From assembly GCA_003021045.1 (NCBI GenBank), contig PXRN01000019.1, positions 1 to 41,290 on the forward strand: a stretch of 41,290 nucleotides of DNA, given 5' to 3'. The DNA is from Halobacteriales archaeon QS_4_69_34 (GTDB lineage: Archaea > Halobacteriota > Halobacteria > Halobacteriales > Halococcaceae). Position 1 is the first letter of the stretch. The number at the start of each line of letters is the position of its first letter. A model generated the notes under the pieces. That model was given only the letters and a program-made list of their open reading frames with translations, made no database searches and was not told where the DNA came from. Made by a program: the position numbers and the translations under genes. Positions 15,776 through 23,106 of this stretch are shown here, piece by piece.

Positions 15776-17227
15776 ATGCAACCGACGACCGCCCGTCCGC
15801 CGACGGTTCGCGTCGGCGTGGCGCTCGCCGCCACGGTCCTCGTGCTCGCGCTCGTCGCGGTAGCCGCGGCCCCCTCTCCCGTCGCGGGGGCGCCCGCTGT
15901 GGGAGCGGCGTCGAGCGGTGCGGGGCCGTCCGCCGCGGCGGGCACACAGGCGACGGGCATCGACTCGTGTACGACCATCGACGCGCCCGGCCGGTACGTT
16001 CTGACCGCGGACGTCTCGGCGAGCGGCGGGGGCGACTGCATCGTCGTCACCGCGAGCGACGTGACCGTCGACGGCGCGGGCCACACCGTCTCCGGGGACG
16101 GCGACCACGGGATCTTCGTCGACGGGTCGGCGACCGGAACGGTATCGAACGTCACCGTCACGCGGGTGAAGACGGTCGGCTGGTCGATCGGCGTGTTTCT
16201 CCTCGATGCGACCCGGAGTCGGGTCACCGACATCGTCGCGGTCGACGCCACCGAGGGGATCGCGCTGGGGCGCTCCTCGAACAACCTGCTGGCGAACGAC
16301 ACCCTCGTCGGGAACGCCCTCGGGTTCGCGCTCGGCGGGGACAGCCGGAACAACGTCCTCCGGGACAACGTCGCCACCGAGAACAAGTGGGGAATCCACT
16401 TCGAGCGGGGGAGCGACGGCAACCTCGTGGTGGACAACGCCGCGTGGAACAACACCCGCTGGGACCACTACTCGACGCTCGACGCGGGGAACAACCCGAC
16501 GCGGAACCTGACGCTGACCTCGGCGACGGTCGGACTCGAATCCCGGGACGTCACGGTGCGGGCGATCGACTCGGCTCCCCCGAGCCCGTCCGGCCAGCGG
16601 AGCCTCGGGGAGTACGCTCGGGTGGTCCACACGCGAGGGGAGGCCCCGATCTCGCTGACGATGCACTACGAGGAAAGCGTGGCCGAGGGGACCACGCCGA
16701 CGCTGTGGCGGCGCAGCGAGGGCGACTGGATGCAGGTGGCCGGAGCGGACGTCGACGCGGCCAACCGGACCGTCTCGGCGACGGCGGTCGGGGAGGGCAC
16801 GTTCGGGCTGTTCGTCGCCGCGAGCGACGGCGGCGGCCCGGCGACGGTCGCTCCTGCGCCGCTACCGGCGGCGAACACGACGCTCGAACCGGCGACGGTC
16901 TCGGTCACAACGGCGACCGCTACCACGGCGGCGACCCCCGCCGCGACGATCGCCACGACCTCACCTTCCGATCCGACGAGCGAAGCGACGCGGACCGGGG
17001 CCGGGACCGGGACGACGCCCGCGGCGACCACCGGGACGGCAGCCGGCACGGCAACCGGGCCGGCGACCACCGGGACGGTGGACGCGTCGGGGACGACGGA
17101 CACCCCGCTGGCGACGGGGATGCCGGCGACCGGAACGAGCAGCGACGATGGGCCCGGGTTCGGTCCCGCGATCGCCGGGCTCGCCGGCTTCGCCGCGGCG
17201 CTGCTGGCGATCCGGCGGCGTCGCTGA
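15776..17227 (+). CDS. NosD-like beta-helix surface protein with PGF-CTERM sorting tail
   Basis: A 483-residue exported protein. Residues 1-45 form a signal peptide; CTTIDAPGRYVLTADVSAS and the following Asn/Asp-rich repeats (VTVDGAGHTVSGDGDHGIFV, SSNNLLANDTLVGNALGF, RNNVLRDNVATENKWGIHF) form a right-handed parallel beta-helix of the NosD/pectate-lyase type. A Thr/Ala-rich, likely glycosylated stalk follows (about 360-455). The protein ends with GPGFGPAIAGLAGFAAALL and AIRRRR: a PGF motif (460-462), one hydrophobic helix and basic residues. This tail is the substrate signal of archaeosortase A, whose gene is at 33 kb here. The ATG at 15776 has a GATACAT box 28 bases upstream. The ligand of the beta-helix is unknown. 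Confidence 0.88.
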   Translation: MQPTTARPPTVRVGVALAATVLVLALVAVAAAPSPVAGAPAVGAASSGAGPSAAAGTQATGIDSCTTIDAPGRYVLTADVSASGGGDCIVVTASDVTVDGAGHTVSGDGDHGIFVDGSATGTVSNVTVTRVKTVGWSIGVFLLDATRSRVTDIVAVDATEGIALGRSSNNLLANDTLVGNALGFALGGDSRNNVLRDNVATENKWGIHFERGSDGNLVVDNAAWNNTRWDHYSTLDAGNNPTRNLTLTSATVGLESRDVTVRAIDSAPPSPSGQRSLGEYARVVHTRGEAPISLTMHYEESVAEGTTPTLWRRSEGDWMQVAGADVDAANRTVSATAVGEGTFGLFVAASDGGGPATVAPAPLPAANTTLEPATVSVTTATATTAATPAATIATTSPSDPTSEATRTGAGTGTTPAATTGTAAGTATGPATTGTVDASGTTDTPLATGMPATGTSSDDGPGFGPAIAGLAGFAAALLAIRRRR

Positions 17228-17273
17228 GCGGACTGGTGGCCGGTCGACGTTCGGGACGGCGGTGGGTCGGATG

Positions 17274-17282
17274 CGTTTAAAC
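17274..17282 (+). promoter_or_regulatory. TATA box of coaBC
   Basis: GTTTAAACC, centred 28 bases before the coaBC ATG, in a GC-rich surround. The position implies a leaderless transcript and supports the chosen start codon. Confidence 0.6.
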
Positions 17283-17306
17283 CGGTCGGAGCCCAAGCGG
17301 CGGGCG

Positions 17307-18539
17307 ATGCTTCAGGGGGTGAACGTCGCGCTCGGCGTCACGGGCTCGATCGCGGCGGTCAAGACCGTCGAACTCGCTCACGAGCTCCGCCGGCAGGGAG
17401 CGGACGTGCGCGCGGTGACGACCGAGAGCGCACGCGGGATCGTCCACCCGTGGGCACTGGAGTTCGCCACCGGGAACCCGGTCGTTACGGAGATCACGGG
17501 CCGGGTCGAGCACGTCGAACTCTGTGGCCGCGAGGGCTGGGCGGATCTCTTCCTGATCGCGCCGGCGACCGCGAACACGGTCGGCAAGATCGCCGCCGCT
17601 ATCGACGACACGCCCGTCACGACGACTGCGACGACGGCGCTCGGTGCCGACGTTCCCGTGGTACTCGCGCCGGCGATGCACGAGCCGATGTACGACCACC
17701 CCGGCGTCCTGTCGGCGATCGAGCGCGTCCGCGAGTGGGGCGTCGCGTTCGTCGACCCGCGGATCGAGGAGGGGAAGGCGAAGATCGCGACCGGGGAGGC
17801 GATCGCCCTCGCGGTCGCTCGCCACGCGACGCCGAGCCCGCTGGCGGGCCGCCGGGTGGTGGTGACGAGCGGCCCCACCGCCGAGGCGATCGACCCCGTC
17901 CGGGTGCTGACCAACCGCGCCTCCGGGCGCACGGGGCGGGCGGTCGCGCGAGCCTGTCGGGTCCGCGGGGCCGAGGTCACACTGGTTCACGATCCGACGA
18001 GCGTCCGCGGGTCGGCGACCGACGGGGCCAGCCCCGACGGCGCTGACCTGCCCTACGCGACGGTCGAGGCGGTCGAGAGCGCCGCGGAGATGCTCGCCGC
18101 GGTCGAGGAGGTAGTACAGGACGCGGACGCGCTCGTCTCGGCGGCGGCCGTCGGCGATTACACCACGGCGACGAGCGCCGAGAAGGTCCGGTCGGGACGG
18201 GAGGGACTGACGATCGAACTGGAGCCGACGCCGAAGCTCATCGACGCGGCACGCGAGGCCCGTCCCGACCTCCCCATCGTCGGGTTCAAGACCGAGACGG
18301 GCAGCGACGACGAGGCGATGGTCGCCGCGGCGCGCGAGACGCTGCGACGGGTCGGACTCTCCTTTGTCGTCGCCAACGACGCGAGCGTGATGGGTGCGGC
18401 GGAGACGCGCGCGCTTTTCGTCCGCGAGGACTCGGTTGAGGAGTACGAGGGCGAGAAGGCGGGACTGGGAATGTGCGTCGCCGCCGAACTGGCCGCCGAA
18501 CTCGGCCGACGCGACGACGGCAGCCGGGCTGGTGAGTGA
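17307..18539 (+). CDS. coaBC: Bifunctional phosphopantothenoylcysteine decarboxylase / phosphopantothenate-cysteine ligase
   Basis: A 410-residue two-domain enzyme of coenzyme A synthesis. The N-terminal flavoprotein (CoaC) part shows LGVTGSIAAVKTVELAHELR, APATANTVGKIAAAIDD and APAMHEPMYDHP, with the catalytic His region. The C-terminal CoaB part starts GRRVVVTSGPTAEAIDPVR, has LTNRASGRTGRAVARA, DALVSAAAVGDYT, and a conserved Lys-rich loop at PTPKLID. The start at 17307 (MLQGVNVALG) fits the family and the TATA box at 17274-17282. The regulator gene follows after 18 bases with no promoter of its own visible, so it is probably cotranscribed. Confidence 0.95.
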   Translation: MLQGVNVALGVTGSIAAVKTVELAHELRRQGADVRAVTTESARGIVHPWALEFATGNPVVTEITGRVEHVELCGREGWADLFLIAPATANTVGKIAAAIDDTPVTTTATTALGADVPVVLAPAMHEPMYDHPGVLSAIERVREWGVAFVDPRIEEGKAKIATGEAIALAVARHATPSPLAGRRVVVTSGPTAEAIDPVRVLTNRASGRTGRAVARACRVRGAEVTLVHDPTSVRGSATDGASPDGADLPYATVEAVESAAEMLAAVEEVVQDADALVSAAAVGDYTTATSAEKVRSGREGLTIELEPTPKLIDAAREARPDLPIVGFKTETGSDDEAMVAAARETLRRVGLSFVVANDASVMGAAETRALFVREDSVEEYEGEKAGLGMCVAAELAAELGRRDDGSRAGE

Positions 18540-18557
18540 CCCGAACTGCGACGACCC

Positions 18558-18899
18558 ATGAGCACCGAGACACACGAACTGGAAGGTGACGCCGACGACA
18601 CGCGGCTCATCCGCCCGTTCGGGTCGGGCGCACGGATGACCGTCACTGCGTTGCTCGGCGAGGACGGCACCGACCTCGACGCAACTACCATCGCGCGGCT
18701 GGCCGGCGTCGCCCGCAGCACCGTCGACGATCACATCGACGAGCGACGGAGACTCAGCATCGTCGAGCAGACCCGGAATATCGGCGACAGCCCGATGTAC
18801 CGGTTCAGCGCGGACGATACGATCGGCGAGTGCGTCGCCGAACTCGAAAGTGTGACCCTCCGACGACTCCTCGAACGCGACGGCGCGCTCGACGGCTGA
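18558..18899 (+). CDS. Winged helix-turn-helix transcriptional regulator
   Basis: A 113-residue protein with one DNA-binding domain: MTVTALLGEDG, DLDATTIARLAGVARSTVDD (the helix-turn-helix, about residues 40-58), and the wing around SIVEQTRNIGDSPMYRFS. There is no ligand domain, so it is a minimal wHTH protein of a kind common in haloarchaea. It starts 18 bases after coaBC, lacks an obvious TATA box and probably shares the coaBC transcript. It ends base-to-base against the end of the Mrp antiporter operon on the other strand. Target genes are unknown. Confidence 0.8.
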   Translation: MSTETHELEGDADDTRLIRPFGSGARMTVTALLGEDGTDLDATTIARLAGVARSTVDDHIDERRRLSIVEQTRNIGDSPMYRFSADDTIGECVAELESVTLRRLLERDGALDG

Positions 18900-19238
18900 T
18901 CAGTCGCCGTTCTCGCCGTCCTCGCCCGGCCAGGCGGCGTCGCCGTGGAAGGGAACGCCCATCCGGTGGGCGGCCTGGGAGATGGTATGTGCGCCGGTCG
19001 GCGCGGTGATGAACAGGAAGACGATGCCCACGAGCGACGTGAGGCCCCCGCCCCCGGGGCCGAAGTACACCGCGCCCGCGAGGAACATCGAGGCCGCCCC
19101 GAGCGTGGTCGCCTTCGAGGTGGCGTGCATCCGGTTGTACACGTCGGGAAAGCGCAGCAGTCCCACCGTTCCGGCGAGCAGGAAGAAGCTCCCGACGACG
19201 ACGAGTGCCGCGACGACCGCTGCTCGAATGAGGTGCAT
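18900..19238 (-). CDS. mrpG: Mrp/Mnh monovalent cation:H+ antiporter subunit G
   Basis: A 112-residue membrane protein with three transmembrane helices and the family blocks GTVGLLRFPDVYNRMHATSK, ATTLGAASMF, and FITAPTGAHTISQAAHRMG. MrpG is a small essential subunit of the multi-subunit sodium/proton antiporter in the cytoplasmic membrane. It is the last gene of the operon, two bases after mrpF, and its stop codon abuts the stop of the convergent regulator gene, leaving no room for a separate terminator. Confidence 0.95.
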   Translation of the reverse strand: MHLIRAAVVAALVVVGSFFLLAGTVGLLRFPDVYNRMHATSKATTLGAASMFLAGAVYFGPGGGGLTSLVGIVFLFITAPTGAHTISQAAHRMGVPFHGDAAWPGEDGENGD

Positions 19239-19240
19239 GA

Positions 19241-19531
19241 TTACTCGATGATGTCCCCCTCGGTCACGTAGCGCGCGACGGCGATCGTGCTGACGAACCC
19301 GATAATGGCGAGTACGAGGCCCACGTCGACAAAAAAACCCCGCCCGGTCCGGATGGCGACGAGCACCGCGACGGCGACGACGTTCGTCCCGATGGTGTCG
19401 AGCGCGACGACCCGATCGGGCGTGGTCGGCCCGCGGATGACGCGATAGCCCGCGAACAGCGTCACGCCACTCGCGAGGAGCAACCCCCCCTGAACGACGA
19501 GCGCGAGAAATCCGGGGAGTTCAGTCGCCAC
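19241..19531 (-). CDS. mrpF: Mrp/Mnh antiporter subunit F
   Basis: A 96-residue protein with three transmembrane helices and the conserved core RVIRGPTTPDRVVALDTIGT, including the Asp of PDR that is characteristic of MrpF. The start chosen is the GTG at 19531 (ATELPGF), because GGGGGTGA, a good Shine-Dalgarno match, sits five bases upstream. A GTG nine bases further upstream would add MRR and overlap that site. It overlaps the end of mrpE by 11 bases, implying translational coupling. Confidence 0.93.
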   Translation of the reverse strand: MATELPGFLALVVQGGLLLASGVTLFAGYRVIRGPTTPDRVVALDTIGTNVVAVAVLVAIRTGRGFFVDVGLVLAIIGFVSTIAVARYVTEGDIIE

Positions 19532-20078
19532 CCGTCTCACCCCCAGCGGGCGGCGCGGCGTCGCCCGGTCGGGCGTCCTCGTCGAAGATCACGAGCGCGT
19601 AGTCCTCCCACGTTCGGATCGGCGCGAGGAGCGCTTCGCGGTTGCGCCCGGTGATGCCGTGGACGTACAGCGTGTTTTCCGCCGCGTCGTGATCCATCGT
19701 CAGCGTCCCCGGCGTCAGGGTGATCGAGTTGGCGATGGTCGTGATCGCGGCGTCGCTCTCGACGCGCAACGGCACCGCCACCACGTCGGGCTCGATCGGC
19801 ATCGAGGGGACGAGCACCCGGTAGGCCACGTCGAGGCTCCCCGTGAGGAGCTCCTTCGTGAACACGAGGAGGTAGAACACGGCGTAGGGCAGCACCCGCA
19901 CGTCACGGACGAGCGCCGTCTGCGGGGCGTAAAAGCCACGGAAGGCGAAGGCGATCGGCAGCCCGACGAACAGCCCGATCAGGAACTCCCCGAGCACCGT
20001 CGCGGGAGCGAGCGTCGCGCCGCGGACGAACACCCACAGGGCGGCGAGTACCACCCCGATCACGGGCCATTTCCTCAT
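19521..20078 (-). CDS. mrpE: Mrp/Mnh antiporter subunit E
   Basis: A 185-residue protein with two or three N-terminal membrane helices (WPVIGVVLAALWVFVRG; ATVLGEFLIGLFVGLPIAFA), LLVFTKELLTGSLDVAYRVL, and a cytoplasmic domain with the signature TIANSITLTPGTLTMD. MrpE is needed for assembly and activity of the antiporter complex. The ATG at 20078 is preceded by GAGGAGGAG, a strong ribosome binding site. It starts 76 bases after mrpD. The C-terminal tail is Gly/Ala/Asp-rich and variable. Confidence 0.95.
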   Translation of the reverse strand: MRKWPVIGVVLAALWVFVRGATLAPATVLGEFLIGLFVGLPIAFAFRGFYAPQTALVRDVRVLPYAVFYLLVFTKELLTGSLDVAYRVLVPSMPIEPDVVAVPLRVESDAAITTIANSITLTPGTLTMDHDAAENTLYVHGITGRNREALLAPIRTWEDYALVIFDEDARPGDAAPPAGGETGGD

Positions 20079-20154
20079 CGGTCGCTCCTCCTCGAACTGC
20101 TCGTCCGCCGGTCGCTCCCCCCGTCGGTTGTTCCCCGACCGTCCCCCATCTCGA

Positions 20155-21762
20155 TCATCCCCCGGCCACCCCCGGATCGACCGCGTCGACGTACGCTCCC
20201 CGATCGAGGGCGGCGTCGGCGGCCGCGTTCGCGGCCGCCATCACGGGTTCGAAGGCGATCCCCACGACGAGCAGGGAGCCGGCGAGGACGGCGACCACCG
20301 CGACTAGGACGGTGGGCCGAGTCGACGCCCGGACGGCCTCGGACTGGGGCCCCCAGAAGCCGCGGTTCCACGCCCGGGTGAAGTACGCGATCGTGAGGAT
20401 CGCCCCGAGCAGCGAGATCCCGAGCGCGAGGGCCCCGCCCGCCCCGCCGGCCGACCCTCCACCGAGGATCGCGCCGGCCCGGCCCGCCGCGTCGAACACC
20501 AGCAGCTTCCCGAAAAAGCCCGAGAGGGGGGGAATGCCGATCAGCGCGAGCGCGCCCGCGAGGGCGGCGACAGACAGCAGGGGACGCCGGTCGGCGAGTC
20601 CCCCGAGGCCGGCGAACCGGACCGTGCCGACGGAGCGCTCGATGGCTCCGCTCGCGAGGAACAGGATCGACTTCGCCAGTCCGTGGTTGAGCGCGTAGAC
20701 GAGCGCCGCCGCGACCCCGAGCGCCCGGACTTCCGGGGGCGCGCTCGCGGCGACCCCGAGGGGGAGGGCGACGAACCCGATCTGACCGATGCTCGAGTGG
20801 GCGAGCACGCCGTCGAACGTCTCCCGCGAGAGCGCGCCGATCCCCCCGAGCAGGATGCTCGCGGCCGCGACGACGAACAGCACGGGTCCGAAGAAGGCGA
20901 GCACGGAGTCCCCAGCCAGTCCGGGCAGCGCGAGCTCGCCCGGGAGGGCGGCGGCCGCGAACACGGTAAACCAGAGGCGGACGATCGCGTAGACCCCCAC
21001 CTTCTTGACGACGCCCGCGAGCACCGCCGCGACGGGCGCGGGCGCGGCCCGGTAGGCCGCCGGTACCCAGAACTGAAAGGGGACGAACCCGGCCTTGAGC
21101 GCGAACACCGCAAAGAGGAGTGCCGCGAGCCCCAGCACGGGCGCCGGATCGATGCCGAACGCGCCCGGGTCGGCGAGCCGGCGTGCCATATCGGCCATGT
21201 TTAGCGTCCCTGTCACGGCGTACAGTCCACCGATCGCCAGCAGCATGACGGCGCTGCCGAACAGGTTGAGCACCACGTAGACGAGCGCCGCATGGGTGTG
21301 CTCGGGGCCCGAGTAGAAGACCACGAGCACGTAGCTCGACAGCAACATGACCTCGAACCAGACGAACAGGTTGAACAGGTCGCCGGTGAGAAAGGAGCCG
21401 GTGACACCGACGATCATGAAGTGATAGAGGGGATGGTAGGGTGCGCGCTCGGCAGCCGCGGCGATGAACCGGGTGGCGAAGACGACCGACGCGAGCGAGA
21501 CGACGGCCGCGAGCCCGAGCAGTAGCGTCGAGAGGGCGTCGGCCACGAGCGTGATGCCGAAGGGTGCGGGCCAGCCCGAGAGCTGGTAGACGAGGGTCCC
21601 GTCGGCGACGGCGACGACCAGCCACCCGACCGCGCCGAGGTACGCCAGCGCGCCCGCGAGGCTCACCGCACGCTCGACGCGGGGCACCGGCCGGACGAAC
21701 AGGGTCGTGATGGCGGTCGCGAGCGCGACCACGAGCGGCGCGATCACGACCTGCTCAGCCAT
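20155..21762 (-). CDS. mrpD: Mrp/Mnh antiporter subunit D (proton-translocating, complex I NuoM/N-like)
   Basis: A 535-residue protein with about 14 transmembrane helices, homologous to the antiporter-like subunits of complex I. Landmarks are FNLFVWFEVMLLSSYVLVVF (conserved Glu), LKAGFVPFQFWVPAAYRAAP with the key Lys, VLAGVVKKVGVYAIVRL, LAHSSIGQIGFVALPLGV, and YALNHGLAKSILFLASGAIE. The ATG at 21762 follows a perfect GGAGGTGA Shine-Dalgarno sequence. It overlaps the end of mrpC by eight bases, so translation is coupled. MrpA and MrpD together form the proton and cation path. Confidence 0.95.
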   Translation of the reverse strand: MAEQVVIAPLVVALATAITTLFVRPVPRVERAVSLAGALAYLGAVGWLVVAVADGTLVYQLSGWPAPFGITLVADALSTLLLGLAAVVSLASVVFATRFIAAAAERAPYHPLYHFMIVGVTGSFLTGDLFNLFVWFEVMLLSSYVLVVFYSGPEHTHAALVYVVLNLFGSAVMLLAIGGLYAVTGTLNMADMARRLADPGAFGIDPAPVLGLAALLFAVFALKAGFVPFQFWVPAAYRAAPAPVAAVLAGVVKKVGVYAIVRLWFTVFAAAALPGELALPGLAGDSVLAFFGPVLFVVAAASILLGGIGALSRETFDGVLAHSSIGQIGFVALPLGVAASAPPEVRALGVAAALVYALNHGLAKSILFLASGAIERSVGTVRFAGLGGLADRRPLLSVAALAGALALIGIPPLSGFFGKLLVFDAAGRAGAILGGGSAGGAGGALALGISLLGAILTIAYFTRAWNRGFWGPQSEAVRASTRPTVLVAVVAVLAGSLLVVGIAFEPVMAAANAAADAALDRGAYVDAVDPGVAGG

Positions 21763-22366
21763 CTCCCTCACCTCCGCCGGTCGGTGGCTCGGCTGTTCCG
21801 CTCGCTCCTGTCGCGGGCGTCCCACCGGCTCGTCCGCCCCGTTCGCGGACGGTTCCGGCGGTTCGCGCTCCCCCGTCGGTCGCCGCCCGCGATCCCCCGT
21901 CGCCCGTTCGGTCTCTCGTCTCGTCGTCCGTCGCTGTCCGGGATTCGCCGCTGGTCCTCGCCTCGGCGTCGACGTCGGGTTCGGTGACTTCCGCTCCGTG
22001 CTCCGCCGTTCCGCGGCCGAGCTCCAGGAGGTCGATCGTTCCGTGCTCCTCGCGGACGCGGTAGGTGAGCACCAGCGCGAACGCGGTGGTGCCCAGCCCG
22101 ATGACGATGGCCGTCAGCACGAGCGCCTGCACGAGCGGGTCCGTGACGCCCCCCGCGCTCGCGGCTCCCTCCCCGGCCCCCTCCGCACCGTGGGCGAGTA
22201 TCGGCGCACTCCCCGAGAGCCCCCCCATCGTCACGAGGTAGACGTTCGCGGCCTGTCCGAGGACGATGGCTCCCCAGATCACCCGGACGACGTCCCGCCG
22301 GAGCACGAGAAAGGTCCCGACCGCGAAAAGCACCCCGAGGACGGCGGCGAGGACGAACTGGGTCAT
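21755..22366 (-). CDS. mrpC: Mrp/Mnh antiporter subunit C (NuoK-like) with long disordered tail
   Basis: A 203-residue protein. The first 115 residues are the NuoK-like subunit: VLGVLFAVGTFLVLRRDVVR, VIWGAIVLGQAANVYLV and PLVQALVLTAIVIGLGTTAF with three membrane helices. The remaining 85 or so residues are a hydrophilic Gly/Thr/Arg/Asp-rich tail without predicted structure, absent from standard MrpC (about 115 residues). The start at 22366 (MTQFVLAAV) matches the family. The tail overlaps the mrpD start, so it is genuinely translated. A 157-base spacer with low-complexity repeats separates it from mrpB. Confidence 0.93.
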   Translation of the reverse strand: MTQFVLAAVLGVLFAVGTFLVLRRDVVRVIWGAIVLGQAANVYLVTMGGLSGSAPILAHGAEGAGEGAASAGGVTDPLVQALVLTAIVIGLGTTAFALVLTYRVREEHGTIDLLELGRGTAEHGAEVTEPDVDAEARTSGESRTATDDETRDRTGDGGSRAATDGGARTAGTVRERGGRAGGTPATGASGTAEPPTGGGEGDG

Positions 22367-22523
22367 CGCGGTCCCACCGCCCGATCGGCCATTGACGCCC
22401 GTCGATCGACCGCCAGCCACGCTGGTGGATCGGCCGCCGGGTCCGCCATCGGGTCGGTCACCGACCGTACCGTCAGGTCGGCCATCGGACCCGCGATCGG
22501 GTCGGCTGCCGGACGCGTCGGGC

Positions 22524-23003
22524 TCACTCCGCACCCACCACCGCGACGATCGTGAGGAGCGCGCCGACGACCACGAGGTAGACCCCGACGTCGAACGCGA
22601 GCGCGCTGGCGACCTCGATCTCCCCGTAGAGCGGGAGGTGCTCGACGAAGACCACGGCCTGGGCGAGAAAGGGCACACCGAGGAGGACGGCGACGACGCC
22701 GCTGCCCGCCGCGAGCGCGAGGCCGACGGCGGAGAGATAGCGGTAGCCGTCGACGAGGCCCGGCCCGGAATCGAAGGGGCTGACCCCGTCCGGAGCCCGT
22801 CCGAACAGCCCGCTGTCGGGGTAGTCGAGCCCGTAGGCGATATAGACCAGCGCGAACGCTGCCGTCGTGAGCACGCCCGCGATGAACCCCCCGCCGGGGA
22901 GGTTGTGCCCGCGCAACAGCAGCGCGATCGCCGTCAGCAGTACGAGCGGAAAGACGACCCGCGCGACCGTGCGGACGATCACGGTCGACTCGCCGTCGCT
23001 CAT
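22524..23003 (-). CDS. mrpB: Mrp/Mnh antiporter subunit B
   Basis: A 159-residue membrane protein with about four helices and the family core RGHNLPGGGFIAGVLTTAAF, then ALVYIAYGLD, and ALAFDVGVYLVVVGALLTIV. MrpB is a structural subunit of the antiporter. The start is taken as the ATG at 23003 (MSDGESTVI), the usual N-terminus. A GTG at 23033 would give ten extra residues. The start region is a partial duplication of sequence 34 bases upstream. It lies 103 bases after mrpA. Confidence 0.93.
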   Translation of the reverse strand: MSDGESTVIVRTVARVVFPLVLLTAIALLLRGHNLPGGGFIAGVLTTAAFALVYIAYGLDYPDSGLFGRAPDGVSPFDSGPGLVDGYRYLSAVGLALAAGSGVVAVLLGVPFLAQAVVFVEHLPLYGEIEVASALAFDVGVYLVVVGALLTIVAVVGAE

Positions 23004-23063
23004 CGCCGGCCACCGCTCGTCGTCGGCCCCCACTCATCGCCGGTCTCCCGTTTGTCGTCGGCC
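22999..23063 (-). repeat. Imperfect tandem duplication of the mrpB start region
   Basis: Two copies of about 30 bases of the form GGCCGACGAC..CCGGCGATGAG lie head to tail on the minus strand (23063-23033 and 23028-22999). Both carry an ATG. The downstream ATG (23003) opens mrpB. The upstream one (23037) lies 34 bases away and opens a different frame overlapping mrpB. The copies differ by a few substitutions and one indel. Confidence 0.6.
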
Positions 23064-23106
23064 TCCGGGGCGCGTTCGCCGCCCCCCGGCCCGGAACCGC
23101 GCCCGA

